Assembly (NCBI GenBank): GCA_038253325.1
Contig: JBBSHE010000053.1
Location: 1 to 18,268, forward strand
Source of the DNA: JBBSHE01 sp038253325
GTDB taxonomy: Bacteria; Actinomycetota; Actinomycetes; Propionibacteriales; Nocardioidaceae
Length of the DNA: 18,268 nucleotides
Reading direction: 5' to 3'
Under the pieces are notes generated by a model. That model searched no databases, had not been told where the DNA came from, and saw only the letters and a program-made list of their open reading frames with translations. Of the stretch, positions 7,352 through 14,497 are shown piece after piece. The translations under genes were made by a program, and so were the position numbers. How positions within the stretch are numbered: position 1 is the first letter of the stretch; every line of letters begins with the position of its first letter.

Positions 7352-9918
7352 AGCAGCATCCGCGACGTCAGCTGCTCGCGGTCGAGAGCGCGGTCGACGC
7401 GTAGCATCGCGACCTTGATGATGTCGGCCGCCGATCCCTGGATCGGGGCATTCAGCGCCATCCGCTCGGCCATCTCCCGACGCTGCCGGTTGTCGCTGGT
7501 CAGGTCGGGTAGGTATCGACGGCGACCGAAGAGCGTCTCGGTGAACCCGGTCTGGCGGGCCTCGTCGACGACGCCACGCAGGTAGCTGCGGACACCCCCG
7601 AAGCGGGCAAAGTACTCGTCCATGAGCACCCGCGCCTCCGCCGGCTCTATCTTGAGCTGCTGACCGAGTCCGAACGCGGAGAGGCCGTACGCGAGTCCGT
7701 AGTTCATCGCCTTGATCTTCGACCGCTGCTGCACCGTGACCTCGGCCGGCTCCGCCTCGAACACCCGGGCCGCCATCACCGAATGGAAGTCCTCTCCTGA
7801 CAGGAACGCCTCGATCAGCCCTGCGTCGTCGGACCTGTGGGCCATGATGCGCATCTCGATCTGGCTGTAGTCGGCCGTGAGCAGCGACTCGTACCCGCCG
7901 CCCACCACGAACGCCTGCCGGATCCGGCGCGACTCCTCCGTGCGCACGGGGATGTTCTGCAGGTTCGGGTCCATGGAAGACAGCCGCCCGGTCGACGCGA
8001 TCAGCTGGTTGAACGTGGTGTGGATGCGTCCGTCGTCGGAAATCGACTTGAGCAGCCCCTCGACGGTCTGTCGTAACCGGGTGACGTCTCGGTGGATCAG
8101 CAGGTGAGCCAGGAACGGGTGCTCGGTCTTGTCGTACAGGCCGACCAGCGCGTCGGCGTCCGTCGTGTATCCGGTCTTCGTGCGCTTGGTCTTCGGCATG
8201 TCGAGCTCGTCGAAGAGCACGACCTGCAGCTGCTTCGGGGACCCGAGGTTGATCTCCTTGCCGATCACGGCGTAGGCCTCGCCGGCCGCCTGCTTGACCT
8301 TGCCCCCGAACTCGGCCTCGAGGCTGGCCAGGTAGTCCTCATCGATTGCGATACCGGCTCGTTCCATCTTGGCGAGAACATCGACGAGTGGAAGCTCGAT
8401 GTCGGCGAGCAGCGACCTTCCGCCGCGGTCCTCGAGCTCCTGGTCGAGTGCCACCGAGAGGTCGAGGACCGCACGTGCGTAGACCATCGCGGACTCGGTG
8501 GCACCGGCGTCGCCGAGATCGAGACTCAGCTGGTCGCCGACGTCGTTGTCGGACTTGAGCTCGCGATGGAGGTAGCGCAGCGTCAAATCAGCGAGATGGT
8601 AGGTGCGATTGTCGGGGTGAGACAGGTAGGCCGACAGTGCGGTGTCTGCGACGAGCCCGCGAAGCGCCCAGCCGCGCGCGTCCAGCGCCAGCATGGGGCC
8701 CTTTGCGTCGTGCATGACTTTCGACTGGTCGCGATCGATGAACCATTGCGCCAGCGCCGCGTCGTCCTCGGGCGTCGTCTCGTCGACGTCGATGTATGCC
8801 GCCGACCCGTCGGCGGTGGCGAGCGCGATCCCGTGGAGCGAACCGGTGCCGGCTCGCCACACCCCGTGGACGTGCACCCCCACGGCTTCACCGGACGTGT
8901 GCGCCGCGAGCCAGGACGCTACGCCGCCAGGCGCCACGGTGGTGCTTGCCAGCGAGAACCCCTCCTCGGCGACCGGCTCGTCGGCGGTCAGGGTCTGGAA
9001 GAGCCGGTCGCGCAGCACCTTGAACTCGAGCCCGTCGAAGACCTGGTGCACCTGGTCGCGGTCCCACGGTCGCACCTCGGCGTCGGCGACCGACATGGTC
9101 AGGTCCAGGGTGCGGACCAGCTCGTTGATACGACGGTTTCGCACGACGTCGTCGAGGTGCTCGCGCAATGCGTCGCCGGCCTTGCCGGGAATCTCCTCGA
9201 CCCGGGCGACGATCTCGTCCAGCGAACCGAACTGGTTGATCCACTTGGCCGCGGTCTTCGGGCCAACGCCGGGCACACCGGGCAGGTTGTCACTGCTCTC
9301 GCCGACCATCGCCGCGAGATCGGGGTAGTGCGCTGGGTCGATGCCGTACTTCGCCTCGACCGCCGCCGGCGTCATCCGGGTCAGCTCGGAAACCCCACGC
9401 ACCGGGTACAAAACCGTGACGTTGTCGCGGATCAGCTGGAACGCGTCACGATCGCCGCTGCAGATCAGGACCTCGAAGTCGTCCGCGGCAGCCTGGGTCG
9501 CGAGGGTCGCAATCACGTCGTCGGCCTCGTACCCGTCCTTCTCGACCATCGACACCCGAAGGGCGTCGAGGACCTCCTTCACCAGCGACACTTGGCCCTT
9601 GAACTCATCGGGACTCTTGCTGCGGTTGGCCTTGTACGCGGCGTACTGCTCGGATCGGAACGTCTGGCGCGACACGTCGAACGCGACCGCGATATGGGTC
9701 GGTTGCTCGTCTCTGAGGACGTTGATCAGCATCGACGTGAAGCCGTAGACGGCGTTAGTGGGCTGTCCGGTCGTCGTACTGAAGTTCTCGACCGGTAGAG
9801 CGAAGAATGCACGGTATGCAAGGGAATGCCCGTCGAGCAGCAACAGCCGAGGCCGCGCCGAGGCGGTCGAGGATCCAGCAGCCGGCACAGGGCCGACTCT
9901 AGCCAAGACCACCGACAC
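7195..9918 (-). CDS. polA: DNA polymerase I
   Basis: About 907 residues; excises primers and fills gaps in lagging-strand synthesis and repair. The N-terminal 5'-nuclease is clear: LLLDGHSLAYRAFF, YEADDVIATLA, CSGDRDAFQL and the helix-hairpin-helix GESSDNLPGVPGVGPKTAA. The middle 3'-5' exonuclease-like domain has lost the acidic exo motifs; the first reads GVHVHG instead of DxE. It is probably without proofreading activity, as known for several actinobacterial Pol I enzymes. The polymerase domain has motif A (DYSQIEMRI), motif B (KAMNYGLAYG) and motif C (QVHDELVFEV). GTG 9918 is chosen because TACGCT sits five bases upstream, suggesting a leaderless start. GTG 9912 and TTG 9906 are alternatives; there is no Shine-Dalgarno. 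The open frame extends to 10068, but only antisense to the thioesterase. Confidence 0.96.
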   Translation of the reverse strand: MSVVLARVGPVPAAGSSTASARPRLLLLDGHSLAYRAFFALPVENFSTTTGQPTNAVYGFTSMLINVLRDEQPTHIAVAFDVSRQTFRSEQYAAYKANRSKSPDEFKGQVSLVKEVLDALRVSMVEKDGYEADDVIATLATQAAADDFEVLICSGDRDAFQLIRDNVTVLYPVRGVSELTRMTPAAVEAKYGIDPAHYPDLAAMVGESSDNLPGVPGVGPKTAAKWINQFGSLDEIVARVEEIPGKAGDALREHLDDVVRNRRINELVRTLDLTMSVADAEVRPWDRDQVHQVFDGLEFKVLRDRLFQTLTADEPVAEEGFSLASTTVAPGGVASWLAAHTSGEAVGVHVHGVWRAGTGSLHGIALATADGSAAYIDVDETTPEDDAALAQWFIDRDQSKVMHDAKGPMLALDARGWALRGLVADTALSAYLSHPDNRTYHLADLTLRYLHRELKSDNDVGDQLSLDLGDAGATESAMVYARAVLDLSVALDQELEDRGGRSLLADIELPLVDVLAKMERAGIAIDEDYLASLEAEFGGKVKQAAGEAYAVIGKEINLGSPKQLQVVLFDELDMPKTKRTKTGYTTDADALVGLYDKTEHPFLAHLLIHRDVTRLRQTVEGLLKSISDDGRIHTTFNQLIASTGRLSSMDPNLQNIPVRTEESRRIRQAFVVGGGYESLLTADYSQIEMRIMAHRSDDAGLIEAFLSGEDFHSVMAARVFEAEPAEVTVQQRSKIKAMNYGLAYGLSAFGLGQQLKIEPAEARVLMDEYFARFGGVRSYLRGVVDEARQTGFTETLFGRRRYLPDLTSDNRQRREMAERMALNAPIQGSAADIIKVAMLRVDRALDREQLTSRMLLQVHDELVFEVAPGERDQVEALVRREMASAADLAVPLDVSVGVGTSWHEAAH

Positions 9919-9923
9919 GCGGC

Positions 9924-9933
9924 AGCGTAGTGT
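9924..9933. promoter_or_regulatory. bidirectional promoter core between polA and the thioesterase gene
   Basis: The 10-mer AGCGTAGTGT holds two head-to-head -10 hexamers sharing a central TA: TAGTGT on plus (9928-9933) and TACGCT on minus (9929-9924). The plus start codon (9941) lies 7 bases from its -10 and the minus GTG (9918) lies 5 bases from its own, so both genes would be leaderless. No good -35 is visible on either side. Confidence 0.5.
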
Positions 9934-9940
9934 GTCCGCG

Positions 9941-10366
9941 ATGAGCGACGAACCCGGCCTGCCGGCCACGTTCCTGGACCAGCCAGACGGGCTGAACGCC
10001 CGGATGGGGATCGAGCTCACCGAGATCACGGCGGACCGGCTAGTCGCGACGATGCCCGTCGACGGCAACCAGCAGCCGTTTGGACTGCTGCACGGTGGCG
10101 CCAGCTGTGTCCTGGCCGAGACCTTGGGATCGATCGGCGCGACGATGCAGGGCTACCCGGACAAGGTGGCCGTGGGGGTGGACATCAACGCCACGCACCA
10201 TCGCGCGGCGCGGTCGGGGACCGTGACCGGAGTGGCAACTCCCGTGCACGTTGGTCGGAGCGTCGTCTGTTACGAGGTGGTGATCCGCGATGATCGTGAC
10301 CGCCGGATCTGTACGGCTCGCCTCACGTGCCAGCTGGTTCCGACGAACCGCACTGTGCCCGGGTAG
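9941..10366 (+). CDS. hotdog-fold thioesterase (PaaI/YbdB-like)
   Basis: A 141-residue single-domain hotdog protein, predicted to hydrolyse an acyl- or aroyl-CoA thioester in the cytoplasm. The signature NQQPFGLLHGGASCVLAET (about residues 45-63) contains the HGG motif and the downstream glutamate used for catalysis in the PaaI/menaquinone-type (DHNA-CoA) subfamily. GVDINATHHRAARSGTV and a C-terminal strand pair complete the fold. Members act on phenylacetyl-type, 1,4-dihydroxy-2-naphthoyl or misprimed CoA substrates; no menaquinone or phenylacetate gene is nearby to choose between these. The ATG at 9941 follows a -10-like TAGTGT by 7 bases with no Shine-Dalgarno, suggesting leaderless translation. 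It diverges from polA and overlaps the convergent acetyltransferase by 44 bp. Confidence 0.9.
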   Translation: MSDEPGLPATFLDQPDGLNARMGIELTEITADRLVATMPVDGNQQPFGLLHGGASCVLAETLGSIGATMQGYPDKVAVGVDINATHHRAARSGTVTGVATPVHVGRSVVCYEVVIRDDRDRRICTARLTCQLVPTNRTVPG

Positions 10367-10946
10367 CGACGAGGTCACCGGCGGCACGGGCAGCACGACG
10401 TCGCATCCGCCGGCGCGCGACCAGCAGATTGGACGAGGCCGCCATCCCCCCGTCCCGAAGGGTCAGCTTGGCCCGCAGCGACTTCACGGACGTCGCACGG
10501 ACGACCGCGACCTGGGTGAGACCCAATCGCGCCAGGAATCGGTTGGTGTCTCGAGCACCGGCTGCGACGTGTGCCGCAAGGTGTTCGGTCGCCTTCTCGT
10601 CGGCCCACTCCGCGGCCTTCTCTATCAGCTGCCGGCCGACGCCGCGTCGTCGGAAGCTGCTGAGGACATGGAGATTGCTCATCCGCACGGAGTCCTCGAC
10701 ATGGATGGGGGACAACGGTGCACGGCGCAGATGAAGCATCCCGACGACCGTGCCGTCGAGCTCGGCGACGAGCAGACGCTCGTCCGAGTCGGCCGCGGTA
10801 CGTCCGACGGCGGCACCGACCTCATGCCGCAGCGGAAGCGGACGAACGGCCAAGCTGCCGTCCGTGGTGAAGTCGGACCAGATCGCGAGCAGTGCATCGG
10901 CATCTTCGGGAACGGCATCCCTGATCTGCACTGAGCCTCGCAACAT
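10323..10946 (-). CDS. GNAT-family N-acetyltransferase
   Basis: A 207-residue Gcn5-related acetyltransferase that would transfer acetyl from acetyl-CoA to an amine; the substrate is not predictable. IRDAVPEDADALLAIW at the N-terminus is the usual first strand and helix. LLVAELDGTVVGML is the beta3-beta4 pair. The acetyl-CoA pyrophosphate loop is RRRGVG within LHVLSSFRRRGVGRQLIEKA (motif A), and NRFLARLGL follows in motif B. About 50 extra residues at the C-terminus are rich in arginine and alanine. The ATG at 10946 is preceded by AAGGAGAGG at suitable distance; the frame continues upstream without family similarity. The final 44 bp overlap the convergent thioesterase gene, so the basic tail is partly constrained by the opposite strand. 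Confidence 0.9.
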   Translation of the reverse strand: MLRGSVQIRDAVPEDADALLAIWSDFTTDGSLAVRPLPLRHEVGAAVGRTAADSDERLLVAELDGTVVGMLHLRRAPLSPIHVEDSVRMSNLHVLSSFRRRGVGRQLIEKAAEWADEKATEHLAAHVAAGARDTNRFLARLGLTQVAVVRATSVKSLRAKLTLRDGGMAASSNLLVARRRMRRRAARAAGDLVATRAQCGSSEPAGT

Positions 10947-11025
10947 GATGCGGCCCTCTCCTTCTCTCAGCCCCGATCCGACGCTGCCGAGCTCGCCAGC
11001 CTGTCGACCCGGCCGAGTTCGCCCC

Positions 11026-11054
11026 AGCGTACGCCCGGACAGGCAGGCTGTCGC
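11026..11054 (-). promoter_or_regulatory. predicted promoter for the GNAT gene
   Basis: Minus-strand GCGACA (11054-11049), a 17-bp spacer and TACGCT (11031-11026). The predicted transcript start is near 11019, giving a leader of roughly 70 nt that carries the Shine-Dalgarno. Confidence 0.4.
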
Positions 11055-11059
11055 GGGGT

Positions 11060-11109
11060 CGTTGTCGACACCAAACGGCTCGGATGCCAGAGGGCGCTCG
11101 TCGACAACG
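11060..11109. repeat. inverted repeat in the GNAT/DUF554 divergent region
   Basis: Perfect 10-bp arms CGTTGTCGAC (11060-11069) and GTCGACAACG (11100-11109) are separated by 30 bp. Each arm contains the palindrome GTCGAC. The right arm ends 4 bp before the -10-like TAGGGT of the downstream gene. The placement suits a pair of operator half-sites; no binder is identifiable. Confidence 0.45.
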
Positions 11110-11113
11110 GTTG

Positions 11114-11119
11114 TAGGGT
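11114..11119 (+). promoter_or_regulatory. -10-like element for the DUF554 gene
   Basis: TAGGGT 40 bp before the start codon, with no convincing -35. It is immediately preceded by the right arm of the inverted repeat. Confidence 0.3.
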
Positions 11120-11159
11120 CTCTCGCGACCAGCCACGAAGGACATCGCAAAGGGGTGGC

Positions 11160-11906
11160 ATGTTCCGCGGAGCAGGAACGCTCATCAATGTCGCCGCGGT
11201 TCTCGTCGGTTCGACGATCGGGGTGTTCGTCGGGCATCGGCTGCCGCGACGTACCCGAGAGGTCGTGACCGACGCTCTCGGGCTCACGACCTTGCTGATC
11301 GCCGCGTCGGCGGCGACGTCGGTCGGCGACTCGTCGCTAATCGCCGCGGTCGGTGACTCAGCCCCCGTGCTGGTCGTGCTCGGGTCGCTGCTGATCGGGG
11401 GCATCGCGGGTTCGCTGTTCGGGATCGAGGAGCGGTTGGAGTCCCTCGGTGGCTGGCTACGTGCACGGTTCGTCAACGCGGGCGACTCCGAGGGACGTCA
11501 GCGGTTCATCGAGGGTTTCGTCAGCGCGTCGCTGCTGTTCTGCGTCGGCCCGCTGACCGTGCTCGGCTCGCTGTCCGACGGACTCGGTCACGGCGCGGAC
11601 CAACTGGTGCTCAAGGCGACGCTCGACGGGTTCGCCTCCATCGCGTTCGCCGCATCGTTCGGCTGGGGCGTTGCCGCGTCGGCGGTCACCGTCCTCGTCG
11701 TCCAAGGGTCGCTGACAATTGCCGGCGCCCTGCTCGGCCGACTCCTTCCCGATGCCCACCTCGCAGCGTTGACGGCGACGGGGGGTCTGCTTCTCGTCGG
11801 CGTCGGTCTTCGGCTGCTCCGGATCAAGCAGGTCCCCGTCGGCGACCTGCTGCCCGCCCTGCTCGTCGCACCGTTGTTGACAGAGGTCGTCATCCTCGTT
11901 CGCTGA
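11160..11906 (+). CDS. DUF554 family integral membrane protein (YqgA/YdfK-like)
   Basis: A 248-residue membrane protein of the DUF554 family. The N-terminus MFRGAGTLINVAAVLVGSTIG is characteristic: members begin with a short GT(L)xN motif and a first membrane helix. The conserved central stretch GFVSASLLFCVGPLTVLGSL, followed by LKATLDGFASIAFAASFGWG, is also diagnostic. Six to seven membrane segments are visible, the last (LLPALLVAPLLTEVVILV) at the C-terminus. A transporter function is often suspected, but no substrate is established to my knowledge. The ATG at 11160 has AAAGGGG four bases upstream. It diverges from the GNAT gene and is followed by the liv operon 180 bp downstream on the same strand. 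No strong terminator separates them, so read-through is possible. Confidence 0.92.
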   Translation: MFRGAGTLINVAAVLVGSTIGVFVGHRLPRRTREVVTDALGLTTLLIAASAATSVGDSSLIAAVGDSAPVLVVLGSLLIGGIAGSLFGIEERLESLGGWLRARFVNAGDSEGRQRFIEGFVSASLLFCVGPLTVLGSLSDGLGHGADQLVLKATLDGFASIAFAASFGWGVAASAVTVLVVQGSLTIAGALLGRLLPDAHLAALTATGGLLLVGVGLRLLRIKQVPVGDLLPALLVAPLLTEVVILVR

Positions 11907-11998
11907 GTCACCCGATCGCGACGATCGTCGAGATGGCATCTGGGGCACTTTCTGCGGCCATCCGTTTCGTTGTCGCGCACGTTCGGGCGGGATGCGGC

Positions 11999-12004
11999 TA
12001 TGCT
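11999..12004 (+). promoter_or_regulatory. -10-like element for the liv operon
   Basis: TATGCT in the gap between the DUF554 gene and livH; no matching -35. Transcription from here would start around 12011 and leave a leader of about 75 nt that includes the hairpin at 12011-12053. Confidence 0.3.
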
Positions 12005-12010
12005 CCCGAC

Positions 12011-12053
12011 AGCCGACCGGCTGACCTGTCGACACGAGAGCCGCCGGTCGGCT
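12011..12053 (+). repeat. perfect 11-bp inverted repeat in the livH leader
   Basis: Arms AGCCGACCGGC (12011-12021) and GCCGGTCGGCT (12043-12053) flank a 21-base spacer that itself contains the palindrome TGTCGACA (12027-12034). It lies 33 bases before the livH start codon and 20 bases before its Shine-Dalgarno. It could act as an RNA stem in the leader or as a DNA operator just downstream of the predicted transcript start. Confidence 0.55.
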
Positions 12054-12086
12054 CGAACGGAACGGACGTCGCGACGGGAGTCACCA

Positions 12087-13451
12087 GTGCGGACACGCAT
12101 TACAACGCTGGCGATGCTGTTGTTCATGACCGTTGTCGCCCTCAGCGTTGCCGGCGGTGCAGGTGCTGGCGCTTCCGCCGCCGAGCCGCCGCGCAGTCAT
12201 GCCGGCTCGTCGTCGGCTGTCACGTCACGCGCGTCGGCCGCCGGCAAGATCCACATCATCGGGCTCCTTCGCGACACCCGGTACACGCCGCCGAAGCCGG
12301 TGCCCGGCGTCAAGATCACGGTCAAGGACGATCAGGGCAAGGTGGTGGGAAACGCGACCAGCAGCGCCGACGGCAAGTTCTCGGTGCCTCTTCCGGGATC
12401 GGCGATCGACGCGCTCGGCAAGACGTACGTCGTCGAGATCGACACCAAGACGTTGCCGACGGGCACGAAGCTGCAGAACCCGAAGCAGGTCGAGCTCCAC
12501 ATCACGATCAAGCTCGAACAGGACTACACAACCGTTTTCCCCATCGGTCCGAAGCCGCAGGGAGAGTCCACCGCGGCGCAGTCATTGCAGCTGCTGACCA
12601 ACGGGCTCGTCTTCGGGCTGCAGCTGGCGCTGGCCGCCCTCGGACTGTCTCTGGTCTTCGGCACGACGGGTCTCACCAACTTCGCGCACGGCGAACTCGT
12701 CACGTTCGGCGCGATCGTCGCGTTCGCCTTCGACGCGAACCTCGGGGTCCCGGTGATTGCGGCTGGGGTGATCGCGACGGCCCTGTCCGGAGTCTTCGGC
12801 TACGTCCAGGACATCGCGCTGTGGCGACCGCTGCGGAAAGCCGGCACCGGGTTGATCGCGATGATGATCGTGAGCATCGGGTTCGGGATCTTCCTGCGGA
12901 ACCTGTACCAGTACCTCACCGACGCCGACAACCACAACTACACGGAGTACGCGACGGTCGCGCCGTGGCACATCGGGCCGGTCGATCTGACGCCGAAGAG
13001 CGCGGCTGTCGCGGCCGTCTGCATCGTCGTGCTCGTGCTCGTCTCGCTGGCCGTGCAGCGTACCCGGCTCGGGAAGGCGACCCGCGCGGTCTCGGACAAC
13101 CCCGCCCTGGCGTCGTCGTCGGGCATCAACGTCGACAACGTGATCACGATCGTCTGGGTGATCGGCGCCGCGTTGGCCGGCCTGGCCGGTTTCCTGCTTG
13201 GCCTGACCCAGGGCTTCGACTACCAGCTGGGTTTCAAGATCCTGCTGCTTGTCTTCGCCGCGACGACGCTAGGCGGACTCGGAACGATCTGGGGGGCGAT
13301 GGTCGGGAGCATCATCATCGGGCTGGTGGTCGAGGAGTCGACGTTGGTCATCCCGTCCGAGCTGAAGTACGTGGCAGGGTTGTCGTTGCTGATCGTTGTT
13401 CTGCTGATCCGGCCGCAGGGAATCCTCGGTCGACGTGAACGAATCGGCTGA
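12087..13451 (+). CDS. livH: branched-chain amino acid-type ABC transporter permease LivH with N-terminal secreted domain
   Basis: 454 residues, about 150 longer than a standard LivH. GTG 12087 is chosen because GGGAG lies 6 bases upstream and a signal peptide follows directly: RTRITTLAMLLFMTVVALSVA with an AxA-type site near residues 29-31. Residues about 54-155 form a carboxypeptidase-regulatory-like beta-sandwich candidate, with VPGVKITVKDDQGKVV and SSADGKFSVPLPG. The permease proper starts near residue 164: SLQLLTNGLVFGLQLALAALGLSL, LTNFAHGELVTFGA, and a loop with RTRLGKATRAVSDNPALASS that contacts the ATPases. It ends in IRPQGILGRRERIG, typical of LivH. It forms the membrane channel with LivM and is energised by LivG and LivF. 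It is the first gene of the operon, 11 bp before livM. The secreted domain may sit near the substrate receptor; that is inference. Confidence 0.93.
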   Translation: MRTRITTLAMLLFMTVVALSVAGGAGAGASAAEPPRSHAGSSSAVTSRASAAGKIHIIGLLRDTRYTPPKPVPGVKITVKDDQGKVVGNATSSADGKFSVPLPGSAIDALGKTYVVEIDTKTLPTGTKLQNPKQVELHITIKLEQDYTTVFPIGPKPQGESTAAQSLQLLTNGLVFGLQLALAALGLSLVFGTTGLTNFAHGELVTFGAIVAFAFDANLGVPVIAAGVIATALSGVFGYVQDIALWRPLRKAGTGLIAMMIVSIGFGIFLRNLYQYLTDADNHNYTEYATVAPWHIGPVDLTPKSAAVAAVCIVVLVLVSLAVQRTRLGKATRAVSDNPALASSSGINVDNVITIVWVIGAALAGLAGFLLGLTQGFDYQLGFKILLLVFAATTLGGLGTIWGAMVGSIIIGLVVEESTLVIPSELKYVAGLSLLIVVLLIRPQGILGRRERIG

Positions 13452-13462
13452 GAGGAGTCAAC

Positions 13463-14497
13463 GTGATCCATTGGACTTCGCTCGTCAGCCAAGCCATCCA
13501 GCAAGGCCTCGGACCGCTCACCGTCGTCTATTGTCTGGCGTCGATCGGGCTCAACGTCCACTTCGGCTACACGGGCCTGCTGAACTTCGGGCAGGCCGCG
13601 TTCATGATGGTCGCCGCCTACTCCGTCGCATCGTTCGTCGCCACCTGGGGTCTCAGCCTGTGGCTCGGAGTTGCCGTCGGGTTGCTTGCCAGCGTGGTGC
13701 TCGCCTTGCTCCTCGGCGTACCGACGCTGCGGCTGCGCGCCGACTACCTGGCAATCGTCACGATCGCGGCGGCGGAGGCGATCCGGCAGGTGCTTGCGTC
13801 CGTCGCCCTCTCGCACTACTTCAACGGCTACAACGGCCTCTCGGCGTTCTCGGGTTCGTTCTACGCGCTCAACCCGTTCCACGGAAACAAGACACTGCAC
13901 ATCCCGTTGCCGTTCGTCACCGACATCAGCACCACCTGGGGCCAGCAGGACTTCTACTCCATGGTGGTCGGCTGGACGCTCGTTGCCTTCTGCTGCCTCG
14001 CCATCTGGCTGTTGATGCGCAGCCCGTGGGGCCGGGTCCTGAAGGCGATCCGGGAGGACGAGGACGCCGTCCGTAGCCTCGGTAAGAACGTCTTCTCGTA
14101 CAAGATGCAGTCTCTCGTCATCGGCGGTGTCATCGGCGGGCTCGCCGGAATGCTGGTCGCGCTGAACCAGTCGAACACGTCGCCGGCGTTCTTTGCCACG
14201 GACACCACGTTTTTCGCCTACACGGTGCTTCTTCTCGGTGGCGCCGCTCGCGTGTTCGGCCCGGTGGTCGGAGCCATCATCTTCCAGCTGACGCTCAGTG
14301 CGTTGGATCTGTTCTTCTCACAGGCGACCAGCACGGACAACGGACAACATGCGCTGCTTCCGACCTGGTTGATCTCGAACGACCAGGCGAGCCTCGTGCG
14401 CTTCATCATGACGGGCTTGATCTTGATGCTCCTGATGATCTTCCGGCCGCAGGGTATCTTCGGTGACCGAAGGGAGTTGGCCATTGACAACCGCTGA
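13463..14497 (+). CDS. livM: branched-chain amino acid-type ABC transporter permease LivM
   Basis: A 344-residue multi-spanning permease, partner of LivH in the importer channel. Diagnostic segments are LNVHFGYTGLLNFGQAAFMM near the N-terminus, GVPTLRLRADYLAIVTIAAAEAIR in the middle, and the cytoplasmic ATPase-contact loop SPWGRVLKAIREDEDAVRSLGKNV. The C-terminus ends IFRPQGIFGDRREL, as usual for LivM. GTG 13463 is preceded by GAGGAG with good spacing and lies 11 bp after livH. The end overlaps the livG start by 14 bp, so translation is probably coupled. The loop at about 120-165 (FNGYNGLSAFSG onward) is extracytoplasmic. The true substrate could be any solute handled by the HAAT family, including branched-chain amino acids, urea or amides. 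Confidence 0.94.
   Translation: MIHWTSLVSQAIQQGLGPLTVVYCLASIGLNVHFGYTGLLNFGQAAFMMVAAYSVASFVATWGLSLWLGVAVGLLASVVLALLLGVPTLRLRADYLAIVTIAAAEAIRQVLASVALSHYFNGYNGLSAFSGSFYALNPFHGNKTLHIPLPFVTDISTTWGQQDFYSMVVGWTLVAFCCLAIWLLMRSPWGRVLKAIREDEDAVRSLGKNVFSYKMQSLVIGGVIGGLAGMLVALNQSNTSPAFFATDTTFFAYTVLLLGGAARVFGPVVGAIIFQLTLSALDLFFSQATSTDNGQHALLPTWLISNDQASLVRFIMTGLILMLLMIFRPQGIFGDRRELAIDNR

Noticed and set aside
8092..9798. Plus-strand open frame of 568 codons antisense to polA
   Set aside because: It is a mirror of the highly conserved polA coding sequence in GC-rich DNA, shows no recognisable domain, and is rich in the residues expected from antisense reads (Arg, Val, Gly, Leu, Asp).
9919..10068. N-terminal extension of polA to 10068
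   Set aside because: It is antisense to the thioesterase coding sequence, and Pol I N-termini begin near the RLLLLDGHS segment.
10947..11237. N-terminal extension of the GNAT protein to 11237
   Set aside because: The GNAT fold begins just after ATG 10946, which has a good Shine-Dalgarno; the upstream part overlaps the divergent promoter region.
11911..11932. CGATCG-CGA-CGATCG near the end of the DUF554 gene considered as a terminator
   Set aside because: The arms are only 6 bp and self-palindromic with no T-run; too weak to call.
11933..13438. Open frame of 501 codons overlapping livH in another frame
   Set aside because: Arg/Gly/Pro-rich shadow of livH with no hydrophobic or domain pattern; livH in frame 12087-13451 has a signal peptide and permease motifs.
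14463..14483. GTG 14463 as livG start
   Set aside because: TTG 14484 has AGGGAG at ideal spacing; GTG 14463 lacks a well-placed site and would enlarge the overlap with livM. Kept only as an alternative.
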